DNA of 64,000 nucleotides from Candidula unifasciata (GCA_905116865.2 CAJHNH020000713.1:165001-229000), one strand, 5' to 3'; positions 30,806 to 41,342 are shown, numbered from the stretch's first letter. Notes: generated from the sequence alone by a model not told the origin. Made by a program: numbers and translations.

Positions 30806-31090
30806 GACATTCTGATTGACGATGAAAGTCATTCTTTATACAAGCAGTACAGAAGTGAAGCACACAGTGGGTTTCATACACAAATAAACAAAAGACACTT
30901 CATACTTTATATAGTGATAGATCTAGATTGTATTGACTAATCAAGAGGGGAAGAAAGGGGGGGGGGGGAGTATTGTCAACACCACGCCTGCTGTATTTTA
31001 CGTCGTCTGCTTCTAGTAATCGCTTTCTGATTTACACCGACAGACAAGTTCTTGTCTATTTTTAGAAGTACCCTACAGTTCTGCGCCACT
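30806..31090. other. No feature recognised
   Basis: Contains a poly-G run at 30958-30968; otherwise unassigned. Confidence 0.3.
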
Positions 31091-31375
31091 TGGTGGTGAA
31101 TTGATGTATGACACGCTAGATATTGTGAGAGCTCTTTGGGAGCGAGTGAACAGTGCAGAGGCACAAATAGATCATTACGGTCTGAGGAGAATGGCGCTGC
31201 GAGGAGTTATCAGGGGATCTGGTCGACGCTCAACACTCAGGGGAAGGATGCGACGGATATACAATCGGACGGGTACTGGTACCATCGAACTGGAACTCTT
31301 CGCCTGCTGCTGACGATGGGGACTGAGCACTTATGGGAGTGTCCCGAGAGCTGTGATGTCGATTCCTAATTCAAC
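31080..31375 (+). pseudogene. RNase-H-type LINE, 3' end of ORF
   Basis: In pieces: LGGELMYDTLDIVRALWER, YGLRRMALRGVIRGSGRRST, LRGRMRRIYNRTGTGTIE, then after a frameshift MGTEHLWECPESCDVDS and a stop. The C-terminal tail is almost complete, with the frameshift near 31290. It starts abruptly at a point close to that of the 2109 copy. Confidence 0.8.
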
Positions 31376-31379
31376 ATTT

Positions 31380-32175
31380 AAAATTCAGATCCGAGTAAAA
31401 TGTTGACTCAGTGGGGCAGTGTTTCTCTTCCTAAGGGGCTGTACAGGGAACATTATTGCAGAGCATGTCTGCACACACAGCCCGCAAGGGCACAGTGGTG
31501 AACTACTTAGACGAAGTCTGAGCATTTGCTATAGAAATGTTGTCGTATTTACTTCTCAGGAGTTAATTAGGTAATGGCTATTCCAGTTTCATAGAAAACA
31601 TGTCATCACATGGTTGCTCCGTTCTTGTGCCAACTCAAACAACTCAGAAGGTCTATCAATGTCTCTCGTGAAAAAAATAAATGACACAGCCTCCAGTCAA
31701 GTATTTACAATAGCATACACACTCATTGAATGCATAAGGCACATCAGAAGTACCATCACAAATGGCCCGACACTAACAATGCAGTTCATCGTTGATGAAA
31801 GCAGCAGTTACAATAGACCAGTAGTTTCGCACGCAATTATTCGTAGAGATTTTCTGGCACCCATTTTAAATTTGGATCGACTTCGGCGAGTTTACCTACT
31901 TAATACTGTTGTGTCCGGTGTCACACATTAGTCGGTACCCTTACCGTCTTTCCAGACGATTATGGTAAAGCGCGCTATACGAAGGCATGAGTATCAAAAT
32001 CCATAGTGATGGCGAATCGCACTTGCAAGAGCTGCCTGAGTTACTGAGTTTGGTGCTTTGCACTGTGAGCTGTGTTTTTCTTTTGGAATGCCTCTCATTT
32101 GTGCACGCAACTGTTGTGTCGTTTTGGTCAATATGGCCGGTGGTCGGTTTACGTGTGAGCTGGTGAAATACTTTA
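31380..32175. other. Unassigned; possible dispersed repeat
   Basis: The segment 31790-31850 (cgttgatgaaagcagcagtt, accagtagtttcg) resembles 62600-62650 (cgtcaatggaagcagcagtt, atcagtagttgcagacgc), so an unnamed repeat may be present in both. The 105-codon frame at 31614 has no recognisable domain. Confidence 0.35.
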
Positions 32176-32179
32176 TGTA

Positions 32180-32430
32180 AGAATTCTACGTGTGTATAGA
32201 AAGAATCTTATCGTGCCTGACTACTTCCATCAACGACAAACTGCATTTCTAGTGCTTTGCCACCCCGAGTAAGTGAAAAACGAATTTACTGCGTGTGAAT
32301 ATTTCTGGATTGCTCCGGGACTAATTGTTTATTAACCAGTTTTTCATATGCAACTATGAGGGATATTTCATTTGATTCGCACTAGCGTAGGAATGGAGCA
32401 TGCATTGGGAAACCCGATTGCAGTGATGTT
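32180..32430 (+). mobile_element. Repeat E copy ending in a (CTAA)n tail
   Basis: Shares ttccatcaacgacaaactgc, atttctagtg, gtaggaatggagca, acccgattgc with 19580-19830. It ends gttgaaacctcgactaac, which runs straight into a pure (CTAA)n array. The short cgactaactaac end is also seen at 50466. Confidence 0.55.
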
Positions 32431-32439
32431 GAAACCTCG

Positions 32440-32520
<81 letters not shown>
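32431..32520 (+). repeat. (CTAA)n microsatellite
   Basis: About 22 perfect ctaa units, contiguous with the 3' end of repeat E; probably an expanded retroelement tail. Confidence 0.95.
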
Positions 32521-32522
<2 letters not shown>

Positions 32523-32799
32523 TGCAAGACTCCCTCGCGTTTAGAAAAGTTTTTCATAATCAAAGAATGAGATTTGAGGTTCGCTGTTGCATTACAAATT
32601 ATACAATAGCACCGCTTTTGAGGCATCACAATATTAACATACACAATTGTGCGTGTGGGGACTGATGACCATGATACTCTACCCTGTTGTTGTGATGTGT
32701 GTCGATAAAGGCTCCTGTCGACACTTCTGATCGTTCCTGTGTGAGCGCTTCTGTGTGTATATGTGTGGGTGCGCATGTTTGTGAGTGTGTAACATAATA

Positions 32800-33190
32800 T
32801 AAATAACCCTTGACCCCTTAGGGTCACGGAGGTGCATTGATCGGAGCACTAGCACAAAAAATCCGCAATCTGAATAAGTGTATGATAACTTAGTCCTGTC
32901 CATTTCTTGATGTTGTCAATCCAGTTTCTTCTTTGCCATCCTCTTCTTCGACTACTCCTCCCCCCCCCCCACCACCCCCCCCCCTCCATTTTCCCCAATG
33001 TTCCTTAAAGTAGAGTCTTTGTAATCAAACCACTCCTCACCATGTTCCCGAACCAAGCTAGCTTGCGACGTTTCACTACTGTCAACAGAAGGTCATGATA
33101 TCATACAAATATATATTTTTTGTCTTTGACATATCTGTTAATTTTGTGTCCTCAATAACTCATTGGTAAAATGCGTCTGTAACGTTCGCG
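32800..33190 (-). pseudogene. LINE family F, 3' end of ORF, poly-C expanded
   Basis: Collinear with 30275-30698: ttgaccccttagggtcacgg, gataacttagtcctgtcc, atttcttgatgttgtc, then a C-rich tract (32959-32990), ccaatgttccttaa, accaagctagcttgcgac and gacatatctgttaattttg. The minus strand encodes HLRDPKGSRV at its end. The C-rich tract falls at the same place as in the first copy. Confidence 0.7.
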
Positions 33191-33199
33191 ATTGTGTGT

Positions 33200-33695
33200 A
33201 TCGGTTTGTATGTGTTGGTGTAAGGAAGTGTGTGTGTGAATGTGCATACGTGTGTAATAGTGTGTGTGAGAGTGTGTGTGTGTTGTACACCCCCCCCCCC
33301 CCCACACACACACGCAGCATTCGTTAGGCTACTAAGTCACAGTTTAATTTCTCCAAGTGAAGTGTGTCGGTGATTAGTCTCTGCAGTTTAAGTTTGAGCA
33401 GTGACTAAAACGTTTGTCTGCCGGCCCAGGGTTCGAGTACCCATCAAGGTGTTTTTCTGTCACATTTGGCTTCTGCCAAAGGTCGTCCTTCGTCCAATTT
33501 ATTTTAACAAACATATTTGTAATGCTGAAAAGATACTTGCACGTGAAAGTTTTAGACTGTTCGGAAATACAACACTTTCTGTTATCCATTTGATTGAAAA
33601 CAATGTTTTCCGTTTGTGACTTTAAATAAAGCAGTCCTTTCCTATATGTTGTTTTCTTGTATTATTGTCATATCGATTTTGTAATCTGATAATTT
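33200..33695. other. Unassigned; tRNA-like patch and GT-rich stretch
   Basis: GT-rich sequence at 33205-33285 and poly-C at 33290-33303. At 33395-33470, gtgactaaaacgtttgtctg and agggttcgagtacccatc look like a tRNA-derived SINE head without a recognisable body. Confidence 0.4.
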
Positions 33696-33699
33696 TCGA

Positions 33700-33945
33700 G
33701 GTAATTCTTCAGCTGCTCCAGATCTGTGCAGATTATAATAACCGAGAATCGGGCATGAGAGGCAATAAGCAGATTCAAAATCTATTTAAGGCATCACTAA
33801 TTGCTAGCATCATAAGAGCTAACAGACTGCTAAGTTTATAGATAATGACAGAGAGGCTGAGAATGTAGAGAGGGTTGGCAGAACTAGAAAGAGTTGGACA
33901 ATAACAGCCTTGAAAAAGGATTCGGAAAGCTGAAGAATAAAAAAA
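33700..33945 (+). pseudogene. Possible LINE C-terminal fragment
   Basis: Reads NRESGMRGNKQIQNLF, KASLIASIIRANRLLSL, then REAENVERVGRTRKSWTI. The arrangement (R-x-N-x-x-I/L-x-x-L-(x)-I-(x)-I-x-x-x-RL, then GR-(x)-R-x-W) fits the C-terminal region of many LINE polyproteins, but the similarity is low and frames shift. Confidence 0.35.
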
Positions 33946-33959
33946 GTAATTTGAGATTA

Positions 33960-34735
33960 AAGTGGTTATGATCTGCTAGGCTATGATCTACAGGGTTCTG
34001 AACCAAGTTGTTATTATCTACAGGGCTAAGATCTACGGATTGCTGATCTACACGGTTTTGATCTAAGTTGTTTTGTTCTACAGGGTTCTAAGTTGTTATG
34101 ATCTACGGAGTTATGATCTACAGTGCTATGATCTACGGAGTTATGATCTACAGGGCTATGAACTACGGGGTTAAGATCTAGAGTTATGATCTACAGGGCT
34201 ACGATCTACGGGGTTAGGATCTACAGGGCTATGATCTAGGGAGTTATGATCTACAGGGCTATGATCTACGGGGTTATGATCTACGGAGTTATGATCTACA
34301 GGGCTATGATCTACAGGGTAATGATCTACGGAGTTATGATCTATAGGGCTATGATCTACGGGTTATGATCTACGGGGTTCTGATCTACGGAGTTATGCTC
34401 TACAGGGTTCTGATCTACGGGGTTATGATCTACAGGGTTCTAATCTACGGGGTTATGATCTACGGGGTTATGATCTACAGGGCTATGATCTACGGGGTTA
34501 TGATCTACAGGGCTATGATCTACGGGGTTCTGATCTACGGGGTTATGATCTACAGGGCTATGATCTAGGGGTTTATGATCTACAGGGCTATGATCTACGG
34601 GGTTCTGATCTACACGGTTCTGATCTAAGTTGTTATGATCTACAGGGCTTTGATATACAGGGTTCTTATATACGTTGTTATGATCTACGAGGCTATGATC
34701 TTCATTCTACGGGGTTATGATCTACGGGTAGACTG
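33960..34735 (+). repeat. 15-bp minisatellite
   Basis: About 50 units of ggggttatgatctac with variants acagggc, acggagt and acggggttc. The 5-residue IYGVM/IYRAL repeats seen on translation come from this 15-base period. Confidence 0.95.
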
Positions 34736-34799
34736 GATTTGTGCGACTTCATGTCAAAAAAATGCAACTAACTTTAACCTTAGTTGCCTGTATGAACTA

Positions 34800-35045
34800 G
34801 AAGCGGCTGGCCGAACGGTTAGAACGATGGGCTCTCACACGGGAGTCCCCGGTTCGAATCCCCGGTAAGTCTAGGGAGTGTTTTTTTTTGTCGGGGGCAA
34901 AATAAAATCCTCACCTGCACAGGTACGGTGACAGCACTAGCCATGAGCCGTAAATCCTCAGGCTCAAAGACCACCTGCCCACACCGCAAAAGTGGTATAA
35001 TAAAGGCAGTGATTGGCAGTTTACATCCAATTATCGTCGGCACAA
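34800..35045 (+). mobile_element. SINE-J copy (tRNA-derived)
   Basis: Head: gcggctggccgaacggttag (A box region) and ccccggttcgaatccccgg (B box), resembling a Leu/Ser tRNA. The body: gggggcaaaataaaatcc, ggtgacagcactagccatg, gccgtaaatcctcagg and gtggtataataaaggcag. A second copy is antisense at 57665. The head lacks a matching acceptor stem, so it is a SINE and not a tRNA gene. Confidence 0.7.
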
Positions 35046-35049
35046 AGAA

Positions 35050-35416
35050 TTTCTGTATTCTCCTTTATCAGAAACAGAGTAACTTCATCAATTTGTTTAA
35101 CGCGGGCTTTCTAAATGTCAAAATAACAGTTAGTGTCCTTCGGAAAGGATAAATACACAGACTTTATCTTCCTGGTTTTCTTGTGGCATTTTTGTGTCTG
35201 TAAAACCCAAGCAGATTGTGCTCACAAAGCAACATATTGTTGGCAAGGTAACTGTATCCACAGCCTGAAGGAATGACATTCTATATTATATCTAGTTGAA
35301 TCGTGGCGACTAGACGCTGGCACCTAGCTTGACGCAGTCTAACCTGCATAAACTGCTTCTCACGTCAGTGAATGTCAACCAATGCTTATAACTTTATCTC
35401 TCAAGTTATTATGCTA
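35050..35416. other. No feature recognised
   Basis: Unassigned spacer up to the mariner element. Confidence 0.3.
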
Positions 35417-35418
35417 TA

Positions 35419-36337
35419 CAAGGTTCGACAATTAAGTAATGAGACTGATTTTATTATGGCTAAGACAAAAAAATGCCATTTATGATTCACAGCATGGAAT
35501 CCAAAGAGGCAACCTTCATCTACGATCTGGCAACTTTTCATCGCCGCCCGATAAGCAAACAAACCGCCATTTTGTTAACCTAATCGGGGTGCATTGTTTC
35601 GTATTCAGAAAAAAAAAAAACTGACATTAAATTCTGTTTAAACTTAGAAAAAGCGTCATTGCAACAGGTGAATTGATGCGACAAGTTTATTGCGGGTAAT
35701 TGTTTATATCGTGCACAGATCTTCAGCTGGTATTCACGATTCAAAAGTGGGGTGGAGATGATTACTAATGCAACTAGACCTTGACGCCTAATTTCTGCTT
35801 GTAATGTGGAACTCATTGCAAAATTCCAAGAACGGATACAAAAAGATCGTTGATTGCCTGTGAGGATGATGGTAGATGAACTTGGTGTTAATGTAGAGAC
35901 TATTCGTAACATTTTAATGGAAGATTTGGGCAGTCAAAAAAATGGATTGCCAGTTTGTATTCAACACCTGGCAATTTGTCTCTTCCTCATGACAATGCAC
36001 CGGCTCAAAGGGTGGCAGTTGTACAGGAATTTTTGGCCCCAAAACAAGTGTGTGTTCCCAACCGTCCACCCTATTCCTGCGGATTTGTCTCCCTGTGACT
36101 ATTTTCTATTCCCAAAATTAAACTTGCCATTGAAAGGACGCTTCTTTGACGATATGGATGACATCCAAAGGGCCGTTACATCGACTTTGAGGGCCATAAC
36201 AACAGAAGAACTACAGAGGTCGTTCCGGTGTGTGTTAGATCGTGCCACTTGCTGTATCAATGCACAGGTTATATTTTAAACTGTTGATTATTTTAATTTT
36301 TTTGGAATTAGTTTCATTACTTAATTGTCGGACATTG
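35419..36337 (+). mobile_element. Mariner element with both terminal repeats, transposase broken and internally deleted
   Basis: Terminal inverted repeats of ~31 bp at ~87% identity share the core CGACAATTAAGTAATGA (35426 and inverted at 36314-36330). TA lies on each side (35417-35418, 36338-36339), the mariner target duplication. Sense translation shows the DNA-binding half (NCLYRAQIFSWYSRFKSG, then LPVRMMVDELGVNVETIRNI), a gap where the central region with the first catalytic Asp should be, then PHDNAPAQ (second Asp, 35985) and, after a frameshift near 36072, LSPCDYFLFPKLNLPLKGRF and a C-terminus ending at 36277. The 919-bp length is shorter than the usual ~1.3 kb. It cannot encode an active transposase but keeps its ends. 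Confidence 0.9.
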
Positions 36338-36369
36338 TATATAGTTCGTCCATTGTATATAGTTCGTCC
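36334..36369 (+). repeat. 18-bp tandem duplication at the mariner right edge
   Basis: cattgtatatagttcgtc occurs twice in direct succession, and its first five bases are the last five of the mariner. Confidence 0.85.
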
Positions 36370-36699
36370 CAGAAATCATACCCACCTTTAAAACATCGGT
36401 AACTTAGTAATGTTTGTTGCAATCACAACATATCTGGCTACGCTGTTATCAAGACATCAGAAAACTACCGTTACCGTCTTCACCTCTATTCTAATACTGG
36501 AAATAGTGATGTTTACGCGAGGCTCTCTGTTTTCAAGCAGTCTATTCTTCTTGTCAATAGTTATTCTTCTTCTTTCGTTCGCTTGAAATAAATTGTCTTT
36601 ATCTCCAATGTTGTCTCTAATATGAACCTGAATGTCTTTTGTAAGTGACTCGTAAAGTGACCCGTGAAGTTTGACTTTCACCGATGTTTCTCTTGGCCA

Positions 36700-37145
36700 A
36701 CAGTTTTGCCTTGATATGTTGTATTTGGGACAGTCTTGGAGGACAATATATGTTGTATTTGGGACAGTCTTGGAGAACAAGATCTGTTGTATTTGGGACA
36801 GTCTTGGAGAACAATATATGGTGTATTTGGGACAGTCTTGGAGAACAATATATGTTGTATATGTTGTATTTGGGACAGTCTTGGAGAACAATATATGTTG
36901 TATTTGGGACAGTCTTGGAGAACAATATATTTTGAATTTGGGACAGTCTTGGAGAACAAGGTTTGTTGTATATGTTGTATTTGGGACAGTCTTGAAAAAC
37001 AAGTTCTGTTGTATATGCTGTATCTGGGACAGTCTTGAAAAACAAGTTCTGTTGTATATGTTGTATTTGGGACAGCCTTGAAAAACAAGTTCTGTTGTAT
37101 ATGTTGTATTTGGGACAGTCTTGGAGAACAAGATCAGTTGTATCA
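36700..37145 (+). repeat. 34/43-bp minisatellite
   Basis: About 12 units of tgttgtatttgggacagtct followed by tggagaacaatata; some units carry an extra tgttgtata (43 bases). The long frames on both strands, including a 308-codon minus frame at 36457-37383, are translations of this array plus flanks. Confidence 0.93.
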
Positions 37146-37389
37146 GGTGATAGTCCACATTTGCACATGGCTGATTCGCCGATTTAAAATAAAAATTTGC
37201 CATGAAACCCCACCCGCTGTTCTTATCTCTCACTACTACAGACCAGTCTGTATCTATTATGATGTCACCTGTGTGTGAATTTTCGCTGATCAACTCTTGC
37301 TCTGTTTCACCAGTTATACATTTACCGCGACCTTGTCCAAGGTAAATATCACTTTGTGCAAGTCTGATTTGCTGAATCGTCAAATGTTA

Positions 37390-37608
37390 TGTATACTCAG
37401 TCTTGCTATGTGACGCAGAAACTTGGACAATGAACAAGCAACTAGAAAATCGAACTAAGGCTCTGGAGATATGGGTATACAGAAGAATAGGTCGTATTTC
37501 AGGGAAACAAAAACAGTCCAATTCAGAGAGTCTGGAAAGGCTACAAGTGAAAAAAAAATATTGAAAAAAAAAGAGAGAAATGAAATACTTTGGCTACATT
37601 AAAGGACA
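37390..37608 (+). pseudogene. LINE C-terminal fragment, left part
   Basis: Reads YSVLLCDAETWTMNKQLENR, KALEIWVYRRIGRISGKQK, ESLERLQVKKKY and, after a stop, REMKYFGYIKG. The pattern CETWT-(x)-W-x-YRR-(x)-LERL-(x)-YFGHI is the conserved region after the RT thumb in RTE-like LINEs. It is interrupted by the SINE-C at 37612 and continues at 37850. Confidence 0.75.
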
Positions 37609-37611
37609 GTT

Positions 37612-37842
37612 AGTTAGTTGCGTATCCTTTATAGGACGTTGCAGAACCAATCTCAGCATTTATTGGCTGTTGGGGTTTTTCTAGGCAAATATTACGTTCA
37701 GTAGTTTGCCACTGCTACTAAGCGGTCAGCTCTCGGTACCACTGTGGAAACCAGAGCAAGGCAAATCGTCTGCAGTAGGGATCGAACCCGGCATCCCAGC
37801 ATTACGAAGCGCATTTGCAGCGCCTAAGCCACAGACGCTGCC
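37612..37842 (-). mobile_element. SINE-C copy inserted in a LINE remnant
   Basis: Antisense: ttagttagttgcgtatcc, ataggacgttgcagaacc, gcagtagggatcgaaccc (B box, inverted), cagcattacgaagcgc and cctaagccacagacgctgcc. The tail here is (TTAG)n, that is (CTAA)n on the element strand. Confidence 0.85.
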
Positions 37843-37849
37843 AGTACAC

Positions 37850-38010
37850 ACTTTAAAAAAAAACTATACTGAAGGGAAAGGTCGAAGGCCAGAAAGCAAA
37901 AGGTAGGCAACGATAAGAGTGGCAGGACAACATCATAAGCTACCGAAGTAACTGATAGAAAACAAAACGCATTAAGCCTACTGTGGGATTGTACAAGTCT
38001 TCACTGGGGT
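37850..38010 (+). pseudogene. LINE C-terminal fragment, right part
   Basis: Continues the fragment left of the SINE: ctgaagggaaaggtcgaagg, ccagaaagcaaaagg and ggcaggacaacatcataagc encode EGKGRRPESKR-like and, in another frame, AGQHHKL-like blocks, corresponding to the EGKVEGRRPRGRQR region of RTE-like LINEs. Stops and shifts are present. Confidence 0.6.
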
Positions 38011-38014
38011 GAAA

Positions 38015-38580
38015 GTAATTAGAGAATGGTAAGTAAGTCGCCTTGATTTAGTTTGAAAGTCACGTCTGATAGCCGTAACCGGACATGACACACGAAGCCC
38101 TTGCCATAATTATTTATATTTTTCCCCTCTATTAAAATGAATAAAAGTCATCAGACCATGAGCAGTAACCCCCTCAATGACAAGTAAAACTCCTAGAAGA
38201 TGTGGTTACTTATTCCCCCCCCCCCCGCCCCCCACCCCATAGATCCACCTGCCACGACATCCGCTCCCCTGTTATATTTATATTGTTGTGTTATATACAA
38301 AGTCATAGTACCAGATCACACCGCCCGTGGCACCCACACTACATAGCACTATCCACTGAGTGACCACAACACCACACTAATCGCTTAACCATCCTCTAAA
38401 CCAGCCCGCGACACCCACGCAATACCATGAAACACAATGCACTACCCACACTATACTCCGCAGCCCCCCCCCCCCCCCCCCCGTGCAACCCGCCGAAACA
38501 TTTCACGCAACTTGTTGAACCACACACCACACAGTACCACCCACAACATCCCGTTCTACCCACTGAACCACCCTGGGCAC
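38015..38580. other. Unassigned; poly-C runs
   Basis: Poly-C near 38215-38226 and 38466-38482. The sequence is C- and A-rich on the way into the minisatellite at 38590. Open frames there reflect composition. Confidence 0.35.
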
Positions 38581-38589
38581 CTGCAATAC

Positions 38590-38770
38590 CAGCTGCTTTC
38601 ACATCACCTGCCGCACCACACATCACCTGCCGCACCACTCATCACCTGCCGCACCACCCATCACCTGCCGCACCACACATCACCTGCCGCACCCCACATC
38701 ACCAGTGGCACCACACATCACCCGCAGCACCACAATACCGCTGCGTCCACATCACCTGCAGCATCAGCAC
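38590..38770 (+). repeat. ~19-bp minisatellite
   Basis: About nine units of catcacctgccgcaccaca with variants. Confidence 0.85.
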
Positions 38771-38799
38771 CACTATAGACAATACACACCAGTTATTAT

Positions 38800-39335
38800 C
38801 AGAAACCTACAACATGCTTGATCACTCTCATATATCAAACTGCAACTTAGCAGTAGAGAGGTTTGCTCACAGGGGAAAAACAAAATATGCTAGCATTAAT
38901 AATACACCTACGACATGCTTGACAACCCATAAATCATATGTATCGCATCCTAACTACCGCTAAAACCACCACTACCTAATCTCGAGAGATAACAATCGCC
39001 AAAATTATATCAGTCGTGACCACTCGATGACCCAGTAATATCACCAGAGACAATATTACACAAACTATTAGCACTTACGACATGCTTGATCACCCATATA
39101 TCTGACAACAACTTAGCAGTAGCAATGGGCATCCAGAGCCTTACGACAACCCAAATTTCGCAGCTAGCTCTAAAACAACATATGCTATAAACTATAATAC
39201 ACCTACAACATGCTCACCCGTATATCAAATATATCGCAGCCTAGCTACGGCTAAAATTACCGGTACTTAATCCCGAGAAACCAGACTCGCCCCTTTGAAA
39301 TAGGTCGTGATTTTCGATGACCCGCTAATTCCCTC
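38800..39335 (+). repeat. ~267-bp tandem duplication, two diverged units
   Basis: Unit 1 (~38800-39065) and unit 2 (~39066-39335) share, in order, acaacatgcttgatcac/acgacatgcttgatcac, caacttagcagtag, aatacacctac.acatgct, tatatcgca.cctaactac, taatc.cgaga, aatcgcc and gtcgtga..ttcgatgaccc. The offset is 267 bases (catgcttgatcac at 38813 and 39080). Identity is moderate, so the duplication is old. Confidence 0.8.
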
Positions 39336-39439
39336 ACTTGACAGGCTCACAACTTCCTGTCCTTTCTTTAAAAACTCGATACAAGTTTGATTTATTTGAC
39401 AAAATCGTTTCCTTGTTATTTTCTAAAAATACATACGTC

Positions 39440-40630
39440 CGCTGCAGGCAGGCTACAAGGCAGCAGGCTGGGGCAGCAGGCTGGGGCAGCAGGCTGGGGC
39501 AGCAGGCTAAGGCAGCAGGCTAGGGCAGCAGGCTAGGGCAGCAGGCTGGGGCAGCAGGCTGGGGCAGCAGGCTAGGGCAGCAGGCTAGGGCAGCAGGCAG
39601 GGTGCTGGTAGCAGGCTAGGGCAGCAGACATGGTGCTGGTAGCAGGCTAGGGCAGGAGGCAGGGTGCTGGTAGCAGGCTAGGGCAGCAGGCAGGGTGCTG
39701 GTAGCAGGCTAGGGCAGCAGGCAGGGTGCTGGTAGCAGGCTAGGGCAGCAGGCAGGGTCCTGGTAGCAGGCTAGGGCAGCAGGCAGGGTGCTGGTAGCAG
39801 GCTAGGGCAGCAGGCAGGGTGCTGGTAGCAGGCTAGGGCAGCAGGCAGGGTGCTGGTAGCAGGCTAGGGCAGCAGGCAGGGTGCTGGTAGCAGGCTAGGG
39901 CAGCAGGCAGGGTGCTGGTAGCAGGCTAGGGCAGCAGGCAGGGTGCTGGTAGCAGGCTAGGGCAGCAGGCAGGGTGCTGGTAGCAGGCTAGGGCAGCAGG
40001 CAGGGTGCTGGTAGCAGCCAAAGTGCTGGTAGCAGGCTAGGGCAGCAGGCAGGGTGCTGGTAGCAGGCAAAGTGCTGGTAGCAGGCTAGGGTAGCAGGCA
40101 GGGTGCTGATAGCAGGCATGATGTTGATAGCAGGCAGGGTGCTGGTAGCAGGCAGGGTGCTGGTAGCAGGCAGAGTGCTGGTAGCAGGCTAGGGTAGCAG
40201 TCAGGGTGTTGGTAGTTGGCATGGTGTTGATAGCAGACAGGCTGCTGGTAGCACGCAGGGTGCTGGTAGCAGGCAGAGTGCTGGTAGCAGACAGGGTGCT
40301 GGTAGCAGGCAAAGTGCTGGTAGCAGGCTAGGGTAGCAGTCAGGGTGCTGGTAGCAGGCATGATGTTGATAGCAGGCAAGGTGCTGGTAGCAGGCAGGGT
40401 ACTGGTAGCAGGCAGGGTGCTGGTAGCAGACAGGGTGCTGGTAGCAGACAGGGTGCTGGTAGCAGGCAGGGTACTGGTAGCAGGCAGGGTACTGGTAGCA
40501 GACAGGGTGCTGGTAGCAGACAGGGTGCTGGTAGCAGGCAGGGTGCTGGTAGCAGGCAGGGTGCTGGTAGCAGGCAGGGTGCTGGTAGCAGGCAGGGTGC
40601 TGGTAGCAGGCAGGGTGCTGGTAGCAGGTC
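39440..40630 (+). repeat. VNTR with 14-, 31- and 18-bp phases
   Basis: Starts as 14-bp ggctggggcagcag units (39460-39600), becomes 31-bp ggcagggtgctggtagcagg-ctagggcagca units (39600-40020), then 18-bp ggcagggtgctggtagca units (40120-40630). The 31-bp unit equals an 18-bp unit plus a 13-bp piece of the first type. Long frames on both strands are repeat translation. Confidence 0.95.
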
Positions 40631-40669
40631 TCCAGAAACGACTCGACTACCACATACAACACTACTCAT

Positions 40670-40900
40670 GGTGGCTTGGAACAGACGGTGTTGGAGGGTG
40701 CAGTTTGAGGAGGGCGAGACAGGCGTATCTTCACTGCGAAGATGCAATCAGGACATTGGAGATGCGTTGGCACTAAAAGCACATGGGGCCAGAGAACTGG
40801 CTAGGGAAAAAGATACTGTCGGGCGTGCCATGAAGACAGCGACGTTCTGTAAAGGTCTTGCTCAATGTTTGCATATTTGTTACTCCAAGTATCCCCCGTC
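40670..40900 (+). pseudogene. LINE family G, ORF 3' end
   Basis: Contains gcaatcaggacattggagatg, cattggcactaaaagcac-like, atggggccagagaactggc, gggcgtgccatgaagacagc and gtaaaggtcttgctc, collinear with 55870-56037. Frames are disrupted. It abuts the VNTR at 40630. Confidence 0.65.
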
Positions 40901-40954
40901 TGTCTGTCTGTCTATTGCCATGCATATTAAGATATGGGTGCACTCTGTGTGTGT

Positions 40955-41042
<88 letters not shown>
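40955..41042 (+). repeat. (GA)n microsatellite
   Basis: About 43 GA units. Confidence 0.97.
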
Positions 41043-41044
<2 letters not shown>

Positions 41045-41342
41045 CTAGATGTGACAATCGATGTGTTTAAACTTCCTCAAAAATCTTCCATAACACCAAC
41101 CAGCGCCGAAGCCGGAAATCAATAAAACCAAACAAAGCAAGCAAGACATCTGTTAAATTATTCAATCAACACGTTAGTTTTAAATATCAGTCGAACCAAT
41201 TCACCATGTACTTCAATTTGTTTGCGTTTTGAAAACATTCCATCGATTTTTGAGCATCTGCAAACAAAGTAGTTGAAAACAGCATTCTTTTAAGTGCTCT
41301 CAAAGTTTCTGTTGACCGTCTCTGGTACAACAGGAGACCAAA

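Noticed and set aside
32431..32520. Telomeric repeat
   Set aside because: The unit is CTAA, not TTAGGG or a known telomere variant, and it is continuous with the 3' end of repeat E.
34800..34875. Functional tRNA gene (Leu/Ser-like)
   Set aside because: A and B boxes are present, but acceptor-stem pairing is not evident and the sequence continues into a body shared with 57665, so it is a SINE head.
36457..37383. 308-codon open frame on the minus strand
   Set aside because: Its centre is the 34/43-bp minisatellite, open on both strands at once; flanks show no domain.
38427..38963. 178-codon Pro/His-rich protein
   Set aside because: Covers poly-C and a ~19-bp minisatellite; composition explains the frame.
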